The notes under the pieces are model-generated. The model saw only the letters and a list, made by a program, of their open reading frames with translations, searched no databases and was not told where the DNA came from. DNA of 64,000 bases from Iningainema tapete BLCC-T55 (GTDB lineage Bacteria; Cyanobacteriota; Cyanobacteriia; Cyanobacteriales; Nostocaceae): contig NZ_JACXAE010000025.1 in assembly GCF_014698965.1 (NCBI RefSeq), positions 123,501-187,500 on the forward strand, given 5' to 3'. Positions 17,657-26,915 of this stretch are shown here, piece by piece. Both the position numbers and the translations under genes were made by a program. Within the stretch, counting starts at the first letter, position 1. Every line of letters begins with the position of its first letter.

Positions 17657-19581
17657 GAATCTTTTCTTCCTGAAATAGAAACTAACGGAATACCCCAATC
17701 TAAACGCGCAGTCAGACGCTCTTGAAGTTGCAAGCGTAACCCAAAACCCACAGATACCAAAGTATTAGGTTCACTTGCCAACGCATTTGTATTAGTTGCC
17801 CGAGAAGAACCCCAAGTAGTGCCAAAATCAACAAAGGGAGTCACTTGCAAAAGACTATTGTTTCGCGCAAACCGCACAATGGGAATACGCACTTCTGCTG
17901 ATGCAAAAAAGCCGCTATCTGTCAACAGGGCATCTTGGCGGTAACCCCGGACACTTTCTATACCACCTAAGCTAAATTGTTCAAATGGAACGAGTTGTCG
18001 ATCTGCTACCTGTATATCACCCCTTAACAGTAGCAGAGTATCGGGAGCTAACAGGCGTACCCATTGTGCTTGCCCTCGCCAAGCAAAAAAACGACTATCA
18101 GGTCCTGTTTCATTAATCGTAGAATCAAGGGCATCAAGTCCAAAACTAAATTGAGAACGAAGGGCAAACACCTCTCGACTACTGCGTTGTGTCCAATCTT
18201 GAAAAAAGCGCAAAGCTGTCACCCGTATTTCTCCCCGCTCATCCGCGCCCGGTGTATCACTAAAGGGAATCCTGGGAGTATCAAAAGGAGCAAAGCTAGC
18301 TTCGCTTTCGCGGCGACTAGCAGTTATACCTAAAGCAAATTCTTGCGTAGGTTTTTGGATGATCGGTTGACGTAGTGTTAATTCATAGTAGCGGGAATTG
18401 GACAAGATATCAAGGGGACTAAAGGGATATTCAATCACATCATTATCAGATCTGCCATAACTGAAAGATAAAGTACCATTGCGGGGATTGAAGGGTAAAG
18501 TATAATTGAAGTCAAGGGCGTTGCTGCCATCAGTATTAGTGTACAAAGCGCTTATACTATCCCCTAATCCCAAAAGATTAGCTTCGCTGACTTGTATTTG
18601 GCGGCGAAAACTACCAACAGCAGGAGAGCGCCCATTATCCAAAACTATCTGCGTGCGAAAAGTGTCGGCTTCTTTGACTTCCACTTCTAGTAAACTAGAT
18701 CCAGGACTAGATCCTGCAGACAATTCTGCTCTAAGATTTTGAATCAAAGGATTGAGTTGTAGTTGTTGCAATCCGGATAGTAGACGTTCGCGATTAAGGG
18801 GTTTACGAGTGGCGATCGCCAAACGACTTCTCACATATCCTGATTTTAGCCTGCGAAGACCCCTAACTTTAATATCTTCGAGTTGACCCTCAACTACTTG
18901 AATCTCCACGACATCCCCTTGAAGCTTTTGTGGCGGGATGTATGCTCCAGAAGTAATGTACCCTTTATCTACATATAACTGTGTAATTTTCGAGCGTACT
19001 TGATAGAGTTCCGCAAGTGTAATGGGTTTGTTGATGTAATCTTTGGTAATTTGAGCAAAATCTTCAGCGGTAAATACCGTACTACCTTTAACTTCAAATC
19101 TCTTGACATTAATAGTTTGAGGAGTGTCACCGGGAGGGCTTGCCTCTGGTATACCCGGTGTGGTTGGAAGAAGATCTTCTAGTGGCGGTAAGCGCGATGG
19201 TGGTTCGGGTTCTGGTAATGGCTGAGTGAATGGTGGCTGATTATCTCGGAAAGTGGGATCGATGGGAGAGTTTGTTGGCGGTTGCTGATTTGGTGGCAAT
19301 GTCGGGGTGTTAGGAGCTTGAGCAATTCTTGGCTCAAACTGCTGGAGTAAGGTATTTGATTCAAAAACAAACCCATCTTTATAATTGTCTACATCTACAT
19401 CCTGAAGATTGAGAGTAGTCAAACTGGAGTTATAGTCGTTTTGAGTATTTTTTTGATAAAATTTTGTTATATTATTAACTTGTGCTTTCAGTGGTTTTAC
19501 TTGAATAGTCAACGCTGTCAGCGCTAAACTCAAACAAAACCAATGTTTGTATATGCTTGTGTCATATAATTTATCACGCAT
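17608..19581 (-). CDS. ShlB/FhaC/HecB family two-partner secretion transporter (TpsB)
   Basis: 657 residues from MRDKLYDTSI, chosen because a signal peptide follows (FCLSLALTALTIQVKPLKAQ); an upstream in-frame ATG at 19710 would put a second hydrophobic segment in front. A Pro-rich linker (about 90-150) leads to a POTRA_2 domain (INVKRFEVKGSTVFTAEDF), a second POTRA (VRGLRRLKSGYVRSRL), and a C-terminal 16-strand ShlB-type barrel (SLGGIESVRGYRQDALLTDSG is the VRGY/F motif of the Omp85 L6 loop). Such proteins export TpsA adhesins or hemolysins across the outer membrane. No filamentous-hemagglutinin substrate is in the window. It leads the CHAT/DUF1822/DUF928 run. Confidence 0.9.
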   Translation of the reverse strand: MRDKLYDTSIYKHWFCLSLALTALTIQVKPLKAQVNNITKFYQKNTQNDYNSSLTTLNLQDVDVDNYKDGFVFESNTLLQQFEPRIAQAPNTPTLPPNQQPPTNSPIDPTFRDNQPPFTQPLPEPEPPSRLPPLEDLLPTTPGIPEASPPGDTPQTINVKRFEVKGSTVFTAEDFAQITKDYINKPITLAELYQVRSKITQLYVDKGYITSGAYIPPQKLQGDVVEIQVVEGQLEDIKVRGLRRLKSGYVRSRLAIATRKPLNRERLLSGLQQLQLNPLIQNLRAELSAGSSPGSSLLEVEVKEADTFRTQIVLDNGRSPAVGSFRRQIQVSEANLLGLGDSISALYTNTDGSNALDFNYTLPFNPRNGTLSFSYGRSDNDVIEYPFSPLDILSNSRYYELTLRQPIIQKPTQEFALGITASRRESEASFAPFDTPRIPFSDTPGADERGEIRVTALRFFQDWTQRSSREVFALRSQFSFGLDALDSTINETGPDSRFFAWRGQAQWVRLLAPDTLLLLRGDIQVADRQLVPFEQFSLGGIESVRGYRQDALLTDSGFFASAEVRIPIVRFARNNSLLQVTPFVDFGTTWGSSRATNTNALASEPNTLVSVGFGLRLQLQERLTARLDWGIPLVSISGRKDSWQENGLYFSIIANPF

Positions 19582-19739
19582 GGCAACAGGGGTATGACAA
19601 AAAAAGGGGAAAAGGATGATACATAATACAAAGGCGATGAGAATTACATCAACCATTAGATTGACTATTCTATCCCTATGGTTGGATTTTAAGCTATGAC
19701 CGATACACAAACATACCCTTAACCATGTTTCTTATCAAA

Positions 19740-19774
19740 ATAAAAAACCCCCCTTTTTTAGGGAGGTATGGGGG
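19740..19774. terminator. C-run/G-run hairpin with T tract
   Basis: AAAACCCCCCTTTTTTAGGG followed by a G-run. It lies between the TpsB gene's 5' end and the 68-residue gene, and it would fold on either strand. It may be the terminator of the small gene or a dispersed palindromic element. Confidence 0.5.
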
Positions 19775-19798
19775 GATAACATATGTGTAGGTAAAGAA

Positions 19799-20005
19799 CT
19801 AACGCTTTTCAGTTCCCTGATTGCCAGCACCTTCTGTAAATTGATCGCTGCTGCCTGATTCTGGTACTGCAGTGGGCTTAGCATCGTTTTTAGCAGCAAC
19901 ACCAGTTTTGCGGGTTTCTTCGTCAACAGTAGTTTGGTAGCCACCAGAAGCGTTAGCGTTTACATCTTCGGGTTGTTGGTTTTGTGTTTCTTGTGCTTCA
20001 GACAT
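19799..20005 (-). CDS. Small hydrophilic protein, 68 residues
   Basis: The start MSEAQETQNQ at 20005 is chosen for its GGAG site seven bases upstream; a longer reading from 20074 lacks this support. The sequence is acidic and Gln/Asn/Gly rich with no membrane segment or enzyme motif and is probably disordered. I do not recognise the family. It stands alone between the TpsB gene and a membrane protein gene. Confidence 0.6.
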   Translation of the reverse strand: MSEAQETQNQQPEDVNANASGGYQTTVDEETRKTGVAAKNDAKPTAVPESGSSDQFTEGAGNQGTEKR

Positions 20006-20138
20006 AATTGCACTCCGATTACTTTGGTTATAAATCATAGTAAAAGGTAAGGGAATCCAATTTCTTCTGTCCAAGATGTAATTTTTCTTGATTACAACCT
20101 CTGCCTTTTGGATGAATTATACTGAGAGCATTTTGAAC

Positions 20139-20549
20139 TTAGTACAAAAAGTCTAACACTCCACCTATTCCTAAACCTATTCCCGCTAACACAATTAAAA
20201 CTGAAAGTGCTTGTGGTTTATTGAGAGAAGCTAGACGTAGCTCAATCTCAGCTAAAACTGTGGCTAGTAAGGGAATAAGAATAAACGTCAACAATAAAGA
20301 CCAAGTAGCTACTACAGCAATAGATGCACACAAAAATAAGACTACAACTAAAGCTCTAGAGCCAAAATTAACCAAATACTCTACCCAAGAAATACTCTTA
20401 CTTACTACGGCAAATACTGAGCCTACCACAATAGCTCCCACCCACCAAACAATATCATGGGCGGATAGATACCATCCCAACCATATGTAAGATAACGAAT
20501 GTAACACCAGAGGTTGCACGGGAACCCTGTTGTAAAATTCAATATTCAT
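20139..20549 (-). CDS. Small integral membrane protein, unknown
   Basis: 136 residues with about four hydrophobic stretches (LHSLSYIWLGWYLSA, IVWWVGAIVVGSVFAVV, ALVVVLFLCASIAVVATWSLLLTFILI, VLIVLAGIGLGIGGVLDFL). The start MNIEFYN is the only good ATG. No known motif is visible. It is on the same strand as the SDR gene upstream but separated by about 120 AT-rich bases. The function is unknown. Confidence 0.65.
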   Translation of the reverse strand: MNIEFYNRVPVQPLVLHSLSYIWLGWYLSAHDIVWWVGAIVVGSVFAVVSKSISWVEYLVNFGSRALVVVLFLCASIAVVATWSLLLTFILIPLLATVLAEIELRLASLNKPQALSVLIVLAGIGLGIGGVLDFLY

Positions 20550-20671
20550 AGCTAAGTTGCTCAGCTTGGTGGTATAAAAACGGAGAAACTGTTTAGCAAT
20601 CAGTTATTCTATTGATATTAGATCAAAAATTTTGACCTCAATCTATATCAGAAGATATATTTTTAGTTGGT

Positions 20672-21442
20672 TTAAAAACCAAAAGATAAAAATCCGCCAT
20701 CAACCGCAACACACTGCCCTGTAATATAAGAAGCTGTAGGCATACATAGAAAAGCTACAATCCCAGCTACTTCCTCTGGTTCACCAACTCGCCCCATAGG
20801 TGTACGTGATAAAACTGAGTTGAGAACATCTGGATTACTCAATACAGGTTCAGTTAATGGAGTGCGTATGTACCAGGGAGCAACTATATTTACCCGAATG
20901 CGCTCTGCTGCCCATTCTACAGCAAGATTTCGGGTTAATTGTACAAGCGCCGCCTTAGTCATTCCGTAGGGTGCGCCAGTACGAAGTGAAGTTAGCCCAG
21001 CCACAGAACCAAGATTGACAATGCTGCTGTTTTCTGAGGCTTTGAGTAGTGGGTAAGCTAGTCGGCACATTTCAAACACTGAAGTTAAATTGGTTTCAAA
21101 AATAGACGTATATTCGTCTTCTGTATATTCAAGTGCTTTTTTGCGAATATTAATACCAACATTGTTGACAAGAATATCCAATTGGGACCAAACTTCATTT
21201 ACATGCGCAAAAATTGCCCGACGACCATCAGATGTAGCAACATCGGCAGCAATTCCATGCGCCTTGTATCCCAGCTTATGCCAATTCTCTAACTGCTGCT
21301 CGACTGTTTGTGTATTCCGCGCTACAATCATTACTTCTGCATCTAAAGACAGGAATTCTCTGGCGATCGCCAATCCAATCCCCTTAGTTGCTCCGGTAAT
21401 TAAAGCTTTTTTTCCAGTAAGTTTCCAGCGATTATTGCTCAT
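20672..21442 (-). CDS. SDR family oxidoreductase, tropinone-reductase-like
   Basis: 256 residues from [10 protein letters not shown]; the longer reading from 21496 adds sequence made of a dispersed repeat. It is a classic short-chain dehydrogenase: nucleotide motif [19 protein letters not shown], catalytic Ser in VNLGSVAG, YxxxK in [10 protein letters not shown], and C-terminal [14 protein letters not shown]. It resembles plant-type tropinone reductases and bacterial SDRs annotated after them. The true substrate is unknown. It is probably NADP-dependent, since there is no acidic residue after the second strand (MIVARN). The enoyl-CoA hydratase-like gene upstream is on the same strand 147 bases away, with a repeat between. 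Confidence 0.85.
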   Translation of the reverse strand: MSNNRWKLTGKKALITGATKGIGLAIAREFLSLDAEVMIVARNTQTVEQQLENWHKLGYKAHGIAADVATSDGRRAIFAHVNEVWSQLDILVNNVGINIRKKALEYTEDEYTSIFETNLTSVFEMCRLAYPLLKASENSSIVNLGSVAGLTSLRTGAPYGMTKAALVQLTRNLAVEWAAERIRVNIVAPWYIRTPLTEPVLSNPDVLNSVLSRTPMGRVGEPEEVAGIVAFLCMPTASYITGQCVAVDGGFLSFGF

Positions 21443-21493
21443 AGCGTTTAAGTTAAAAGATAAATCATGTATGTACATAGAACCACAGATGCA

Positions 21494-21535
21494 CACAGAT
21501 AAACACAGATGAAGATTTATCGGTGTTTATCTGTG
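21494..21535. repeat. CACAGATAAACAC inverted repeat (dispersed repeat)
   Basis: Two perfect 13-base arms, 21494-21506 and 21523-21535, with a 16-base loop. It belongs to the CACAGAT-type repeats common in cyanobacterial genomes. It could act as a terminator for the upstream gene. Confidence 0.7.
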
Positions 21536-21588
21536 GGTTTACTCTTTTAGTTTAGAGAGCTAGGAAAATATATGGGTATTGCGTAGCT

Positions 21589-22359
21589 CTATGATTGAGC
21601 GTTGCGCAAATCGGTTGCAGTTATACCCTCTAAAGCTAAACCATAGCCAATTCCTTCATTAACTAAGCGTTTGATTCTTTGAGTCAAAGCAACACGGGTA
21701 TAGCGTAATGTTAGAGTCGGTTGTTTTGCCAGTTGTCTTGCCAGTTCCCGCGCTCGCTCCATCAGCTGATCTTGGGGCAGAACTTCATTGACGACGCCCA
21801 ATTCAAGAGCTTGTTGAGCAGTTAGCTTCTCTTGAGTGAGCAGGAAGTAGCGTCCACGAGAAGGACCTAAGACTAAGGGCCAGAGTACATGTACTCCATC
21901 ACCTGGTACAATCCCTGCATTTAGGTGTGGCATATCTTGAAACACGGCTTTCTCAGAAGCAATAATGATGTCAGTGGTCAGGATATACTCGGTATGCAGA
22001 AGTGCTGGTCCATTGACGGCTGTGATCATAGGAACTTCAATATCAAGCAGATTTTGCAGAACTTTCTTGCCTTCCCAGTAAGTTTTGTCCCACTCACGGG
22101 GATTGGTGACATCGCCCAAGCTCTGGAAATCGATCTCAGCGATCCATGAATCACCAGTACCAGTAAGGATAACAACTCGGTTATCTCGATCTCGGCTGAT
22201 GTCATAGAAAGCATCGACGAAATCCTGATGAGTTTTGCCTGTAAAAACGAGTGAACTATTATTGGTGTGCATCCTCACTTCAAGAATTCCGTTTTCATCA
22301 CGAGTGAAGTTTAGATTTTCGTACTTTGTAAAATAAGCTGGTTGATTTGTCGTTACCAT
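21589..22359 (-). CDS. Enoyl-CoA hydratase/isomerase family protein
   Basis: 256 residues of crotonase fold. Segments typical of the family are VVILTGTGDSWIAEIDF, VPMITAVNGPALLHTEY, IASEKAVFQDMPHLNAGIVPGDG, and ELGVVNEVLPQDQLMERAREL. The usual Glu pair of true enoyl-CoA hydratases is not evident, so another reaction in the superfamily is possible. It is divergent from a LysR regulator, with a shared 109-base intergenic region containing a palindrome, so that regulator probably controls it. Confidence 0.82.
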   Translation of the reverse strand: MVTTNQPAYFTKYENLNFTRDENGILEVRMHTNNSSLVFTGKTHQDFVDAFYDISRDRDNRVVILTGTGDSWIAEIDFQSLGDVTNPREWDKTYWEGKKVLQNLLDIEVPMITAVNGPALLHTEYILTTDIIIASEKAVFQDMPHLNAGIVPGDGVHVLWPLVLGPSRGRYFLLTQEKLTAQQALELGVVNEVLPQDQLMERARELARQLAKQPTLTLRYTRVALTQRIKRLVNEGIGYGLALEGITATDLRNAQS

Positions 22360-22439
22360 TTTTTTATCCTCAGATACCTATAAATTCATCGTCACTTATT
22401 TCTAAAAGTTTGAGAAGACGGCAAACAAGAATATAATTT

Positions 22440-22454
22440 ATTCCAAATTGGAAT
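22440..22454. promoter_or_regulatory. LysR-type operator palindrome
   Basis: ATTCCAA-A-TTGGAAT is a perfect 7-base inverted repeat that contains a T-N11-A core, the standard LysR binding shape. It ends 14 bases before the LysR ATG and lies between the divergent hydratase and regulator genes. Autoregulation is the likely role. Confidence 0.7.
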
Positions 22455-22468
22455 TAAACTAACAACCT

Positions 22469-23392
22469 ATGGATCGCATTTCTGCCATGAAAAGTTTTGT
22501 GCGGACTGTTGAAACTGGCAGTTTTTCTGCCGTAGCAAGAGAACTGGAAACAACACAACCAACTATTAGTAAGCAAATTGCCGCCTTGGAGGAATATTTA
22601 GATGTGCAACTACTGACGCGCTCAACCAGAACCCTAAGTTTAACTGATGCAGGAGAACGGTTTTACGAACACTGTCAACGAATTTTAGAAGCTGTGGCAG
22701 AAGCAGAGGCAAGTGTCGGACGACGACAAAAGCCATCGGGTTTACTGCGAGTGAATTGTCCGGTTTCTTTTGGTCAGCTACAGATCGTACCGCGTATGAA
22801 GGCATTTCTAGACCGCTATCCAGAAATTAAACTGGATCTGATGATGACTGACAGGTTTGTTGATTTGGTAGAAGAAGGAGTGGATTTAGCGATCAGAATT
22901 GGCAATTCGCAAGATAGTTCTTTAATTACAAGTCTAATTGGCACTACTCGGCGCGTAACCGTTGGATCTGTGTCCTATTTTGAGAAATTCGGGGAACCTC
23001 AAACGCCGAATGACCTAATTAATCACAACTGCATCGTTTATACTCGACTATCAACAGGTAATGAATGGCACTTTCAGAGTACGCAAGGAGTTGTGAAGGT
23101 GAATGTGACAGGAAATTTTCAAGCTAACAATTCTGCTGCTGTACGTGAGGCAGTTTTATCAGGTCTTGGTATTGCTGTTTCACCAATTTGGTTATTTAGC
23201 GATGTAGTAACTAGTGGAGCAATTAAGATTGTTTTGAAAGATTATCAACCTACACCTTTGTCACTTAGCGCAGTTTATAGAAGAAGCCGCTTTCAACCAG
23301 CAAAAGTTCGCTGCTTCATTGATTTTCTCGTCGATGAATTCCAGATTGACGCTTGGGTATCTGATTATGGTCAAGAACCTGAACATACATGA
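22469..23392 (+). CDS. LysR family transcriptional regulator
   Basis: 307 residues. The N-terminal winged helix is clear (MDRISAMKSFVRTVETGSFSAVA, then TTQPTISKQIAALEEYLDVQLL), followed by the substrate-binding domain (LLRVNCPVSFGQLQIVPRMK, DLAIRIGNSQDSSL, VLSGLGIAVSPIWL). It is closest in style to the LTTRs that act on oxidoreductases or efflux (YafC/PerR-like group). The inducer is unknown. A T-N11-A palindrome just upstream suggests autoregulation and control of the divergent hydratase gene. Confidence 0.9.
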   Translation: MDRISAMKSFVRTVETGSFSAVARELETTQPTISKQIAALEEYLDVQLLTRSTRTLSLTDAGERFYEHCQRILEAVAEAEASVGRRQKPSGLLRVNCPVSFGQLQIVPRMKAFLDRYPEIKLDLMMTDRFVDLVEEGVDLAIRIGNSQDSSLITSLIGTTRRVTVGSVSYFEKFGEPQTPNDLINHNCIVYTRLSTGNEWHFQSTQGVVKVNVTGNFQANNSAAVREAVLSGLGIAVSPIWLFSDVVTSGAIKIVLKDYQPTPLSLSAVYRRSRFQPAKVRCFIDFLVDEFQIDAWVSDYGQEPEHT

Positions 23393-23477
23393 GCGCGGTA
23401 AGAAAAATAGCTAATTTACCTGAGCATTTTTTAAATAATGTTAGTATCCTAGAAAATAAGGAATCTAATGGTAGTTT

Positions 23478-25163
23478 ATGTACTTGCCGATTTCGTCTGT
23501 GATCGCCAGATTGAGTGAGTTGCACCTGCGTACTCATCCTAAAGGTAAGCAGTCAATCTGGCTCAAAATATTATTGAGGTCTTTGAGCATAGGGCTATTA
23601 CTGCCTACCTTTGCCTTGCGTCCTGTGCTAAGTGCAGAGCGACTCAACCTCTCCTACGGTCTTGTACAGCGTTCTATACCTATCAATTCACTCGAAACTT
23701 ATGCCAGAACAGGTAAAATAGACGATGAATTGGCAACATATGCTCAGTATGCAGGTGAACAACAACTAACTCAACTTAGACAACTTTTAGTAACTCCCAT
23801 TCCCCTCAATGCTGTACAAATTTCACAGTTTCTCTACACACCAATTGGGAAGAGATTGTTAGAAAATTTAGGCGAAATTGTTCAGCAAGAAACTCGCATG
23901 AGCGGTTTTTATGCTATCAGAGCCGCCTTAATTCTTGCATCTGTAAATTCAAAAGAAGGCTTCACATTATTAAATGTACTACGTAAATTTCCCTCAAATG
24001 CAATTACGATTGATTTAGCCCGTAGTTTAGAACTTGTCAACCAATTTAGAAATTTTGTAAACCAGACTCAAGCAGCAGTCAATTTAATCAACTCAGAATC
24101 TAATCAAGAGGCAATTACTCCTCAAACTTTAACTAGTACTTTAATACCAAACTTACAACAAAGAGGACGTTTCGGTTGGCAAAAGCAAACTATTACCCTG
24201 TTTGACATTTCCCGCCAACGTAAATTTACCGCTGATATTTACCTACCAAATACCCAAAGTCCTCGCCCAGTAATTGTCATTTCTCATGGACTCGGTTCTG
24301 ACAGAACTAGTTTTGCTTACCTAGCAAATCACCTCGCTTCTTACGGTTTTGTTGTTGCTGTGCCTGAACATCCAGGTAGCAATACACAACAGCTACAAGC
24401 ATTATTGTCTGGTAGGGCGGATGAAGTAACTAACCCAAGAGAATTTATTGATAGACCTTTAGATGTAAAGTATTTATTGGATGAACTTACTCGTTTATCT
24501 AGTTCTAATCCGGCATATAAAGGGCGTTTCAATTTTCAGCAAGTAGGCGTAGTCGGGCAATCATTTGGTGGTTACACTGCTTTAGCACTAGCAGGGGCAA
24601 CAATTAATTTTCCACAACTTAAAAAAACGTGCCAATCAACACAAGATACACTTAACATTTCTCTATTACTTCAATGTTTGGCTGCGGAATTACCTACATC
24701 CGCTGGTAACTTATCAGACTCACGAGTGAAGGCGGTAATTGCAATTAACCCTGTTACTAGCAGTGTTTTGGGACAAGCAAATCTCAGTCAAATCAAAATA
24801 CCGATAATGATTATATCAGGTAGTGCTGATACTATTGCTCCCGCTTTACCAGAACAAATTCAACCTTTCACCTGGTTAACAACGTCAAATAAATATCTAG
24901 CATTAATTAATGGCGGTACTCACTTCTCAGTTATTGGGGAATCCCAGGAGCCTGGTGCTGTACCCGTTCCCGAACAAGTAATTGGTCCCAATCCTGCTGT
25001 AGCACGTCGTTATGTTAACATTTTAAGTTTAGCCTTTTTCCAAAGCTACGTAGCTTTAGATCAACGTTATCTTAGCTATTTAAGTCCAAGTTATTCTCAA
25101 GCTATTAGTCAAGAACCACTGCCTTTAAGTTTAGTGCGTAGATGCGCAGCAGCTTGTCGTTAG
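23478..25163 (+). CDS. DUF1400 and alpha/beta hydrolase fold protein, exported
   Basis: 561 residues. A signal-like segment (about 30-55, LLRSLSIGLLLPTFALRPVLSA) is followed by a DUF1400 domain (about 55-190, LNLSYGLVQRSIPINSLETYA), then an alpha/beta hydrolase domain (about 260-530): oxyanion region VIVISHGLGSDRTSF, nucleophile serine in VVGQSFGGYTAL, acid in ISGSADTIAPA, and histidine in INGGTHFSVIG. This pairing is a cyanobacterial type annotated as platelet-activating-factor acetylhydrolase-like lipase or esterase. The catalytic triad appears intact. The substrate is probably a lipid ester (inference). Confidence 0.87.
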   Translation: MYLPISSVIARLSELHLRTHPKGKQSIWLKILLRSLSIGLLLPTFALRPVLSAERLNLSYGLVQRSIPINSLETYARTGKIDDELATYAQYAGEQQLTQLRQLLVTPIPLNAVQISQFLYTPIGKRLLENLGEIVQQETRMSGFYAIRAALILASVNSKEGFTLLNVLRKFPSNAITIDLARSLELVNQFRNFVNQTQAAVNLINSESNQEAITPQTLTSTLIPNLQQRGRFGWQKQTITLFDISRQRKFTADIYLPNTQSPRPVIVISHGLGSDRTSFAYLANHLASYGFVVAVPEHPGSNTQQLQALLSGRADEVTNPREFIDRPLDVKYLLDELTRLSSSNPAYKGRFNFQQVGVVGQSFGGYTALALAGATINFPQLKKTCQSTQDTLNISLLLQCLAAELPTSAGNLSDSRVKAVIAINPVTSSVLGQANLSQIKIPIMIISGSADTIAPALPEQIQPFTWLTTSNKYLALINGGTHFSVIGESQEPGAVPVPEQVIGPNPAVARRYVNILSLAFFQSYVALDQRYLSYLSPSYSQAISQEPLPLSLVRRCAAACR

Positions 25164-25220
25164 ACATCGCTGTCGCTAAAAACTTCTGACGAGACTAAAA
25201 CCCCTAACACCGTAGTTAAG

Positions 25221-25796
25221 TTAAAGCTGCAATCTTACTGATTGTGGTTGTGCAACTTGTACTAAGCCGATCGCAATTTGAATCAAAGGCCAACCGATCA
25301 AACAAATTAACGCTGCCTTCTGAGTGCTAATATCTAATCCTTGTCTAACAGCCACTATTACTGCTAGCAAACTCCATACTGCCAATATTAACTCAATTGG
25401 TCTTCCTAATAAAGGAATTAATGTTAAAAAATTTAACACTTGGGGTGCATAAGCAAAACCAATTGGACTGAGCAAATCACTGTACGTTGGATCGATGGGC
25501 TTTAACCATTGCCCAATCTTCCAAATTGTGAAAGTCCAGAAATAGTAGCCAATGACTAAGGCTAAAGCATCCAGTAAAACTCCTACTAACAGTATCCAAG
25601 GTGACGCACGATTAATCAACAAAATAACCGCGCTTCCTAAAGCATGAGAAACTGCTGCCAAAATTACAATAGTTAGGGCTAGCAAATGAGTTTGTTGTGT
25701 ATTTTGCGCATTTTCATACAGACTTGAATTCAGAGCTAATGCATACTTAAGCGTTTTAAACAACCCCTGTTTTAACTGATTTTCATTTACACTCAT
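25221..25796 (-). CDS. YIP1-like membrane protein
   Basis: 191 residues with four to five hydrophobic segments (LLALTIVILAAVSHALGSAVILLI, PWILLVGVLLDALALVIGYYFW, IGFAYAPQVLNFLTLIPLLG, LILAVWSLLAVIVAVRQGLDIS, AALICLIGWPLIQIAIGLV). The arrangement, with AYAPQVL and AVRQGLDIST, fits the YIP1 family. The function in bacteria is unknown. It is convergent with the hydrolase gene (57-base gap) and divergent from the next gene. Confidence 0.6.
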   Translation of the reverse strand: MSVNENQLKQGLFKTLKYALALNSSLYENAQNTQQTHLLALTIVILAAVSHALGSAVILLINRASPWILLVGVLLDALALVIGYYFWTFTIWKIGQWLKPIDPTYSDLLSPIGFAYAPQVLNFLTLIPLLGRPIELILAVWSLLAVIVAVRQGLDISTQKAALICLIGWPLIQIAIGLVQVAQPQSVRLQL

Positions 25797-25905
25797 TTCT
25801 TCTTCAAGTTGAAAATAAAGTAAAAATTTAATAAAATCAAGTTTTGTTCACAAAAACCTTTCTTCCAGATTACTTTATTTTACTCAAACAATTTCCATTT
25901 CTTAA

Positions 25906-26901
25906 ATGTTTACTTTTATTAGACGGATCTTACAACAGTTAACAGGTGAAACTATCCGGCTACTCATCTTTGCTGGAGTATTACTACTAATTTGGGGTAC
26001 TCTTGCTCCGGTGGGAACATTGATCTGGTGGTTTAATCAAGGTGCGCAAACTTTAGGGTTAGACAGAAATCAAATAGAAAATCCAGTTAAAAATAGTATA
26101 AACAATGATTCCCAAAACAAAATTAACTGTTATATCATCTTCTTACCAGGAGTGGGAGATTTTTCTGCTAACGAGCTGACTCCTGGTGAAGAAATTTTCT
26201 TGAAACGGCTGGTGCAACTTCATCCCAACTGCGTAGCCGTTAGTGATGTCTTTCCTTATTCAGTAGCTAACGAAAGCTTGGGGGGAGAACGTTTGTTAGC
26301 GCCTGTGTGGCGGGCTATGAAGAAAGCAAAAAATCGGTGGGATAGTGCAGATGTATTAATCAAAATTCGCAATCTTTGGCGGTTTGCTATTTCTGCAGAT
26401 AATCGCTACGGACCAATTTATAATCAAGGAATCGCCACAGCAATTATTGAGCGGATGAAAGCTGCCCATCCTATTCCTCAATCTGGCAAACCCGTCAAAT
26501 TGATTCTCATTGGTACAAGTGGAGGAGCGCAAGTAGCACTTGGTGCAGTTTCCTACTTAGATAAATGGCTCAACGCTGAACTAATTGTAGTTTCTGTGGG
26601 TGGTAGCTTTGATGGCGAAACTGGTTTTGATGAGGTCGAGCATGTGTATCATCTGCGGGGGCGTCGAGATTGGGTTGAGGATATTACAGGTATTGTCTTC
26701 GCTTCTCGTTGGTATGGAACGGTTGCTTCCCCTTTTAACCAAGCCCGTCTACAAGGGAAGTATACCATTGTTAACACCGGACCTCATACCCATGATGGAT
26801 TAGAAGGCTATTTTGGTACGGCGTTTGTGGGCGGAAGCAATACTACTTACGTTGAGTTAATGCTACAAAAAGTCAATGAATTGCCGATTTGGGCGGAGTA
26901 G
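25906..26901 (+). CDS. Membrane-anchored alpha/beta-hydrolase-like protein
   Basis: 331 residues. One N-terminal membrane helix (about 18-45, LLIFAGVLLLIWGTLAPVGTLIW) leads to a soluble domain. YIIFLPGVGDFS resembles the first strand and oxyanion loop, and LILIGTSGGAQVALGA (about 198-213) contains a GxSxG nucleophile elbow. NTGPHTHDGLEGYFG could hold the catalytic histidine. I infer a hydrolase fold; no substrate can be given. It is divergent from the YIP1-like gene and convergent with the following hypothetical. Confidence 0.65.
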   Translation: MFTFIRRILQQLTGETIRLLIFAGVLLLIWGTLAPVGTLIWWFNQGAQTLGLDRNQIENPVKNSINNDSQNKINCYIIFLPGVGDFSANELTPGEEIFLKRLVQLHPNCVAVSDVFPYSVANESLGGERLLAPVWRAMKKAKNRWDSADVLIKIRNLWRFAISADNRYGPIYNQGIATAIIERMKAAHPIPQSGKPVKLILIGTSGGAQVALGAVSYLDKWLNAELIVVSVGGSFDGETGFDEVEHVYHLRGRRDWVEDITGIVFASRWYGTVASPFNQARLQGKYTIVNTGPHTHDGLEGYFGTAFVGGSNTTYVELMLQKVNELPIWAE

Positions 26902-26915
26902 TTGCGATCGCACGC

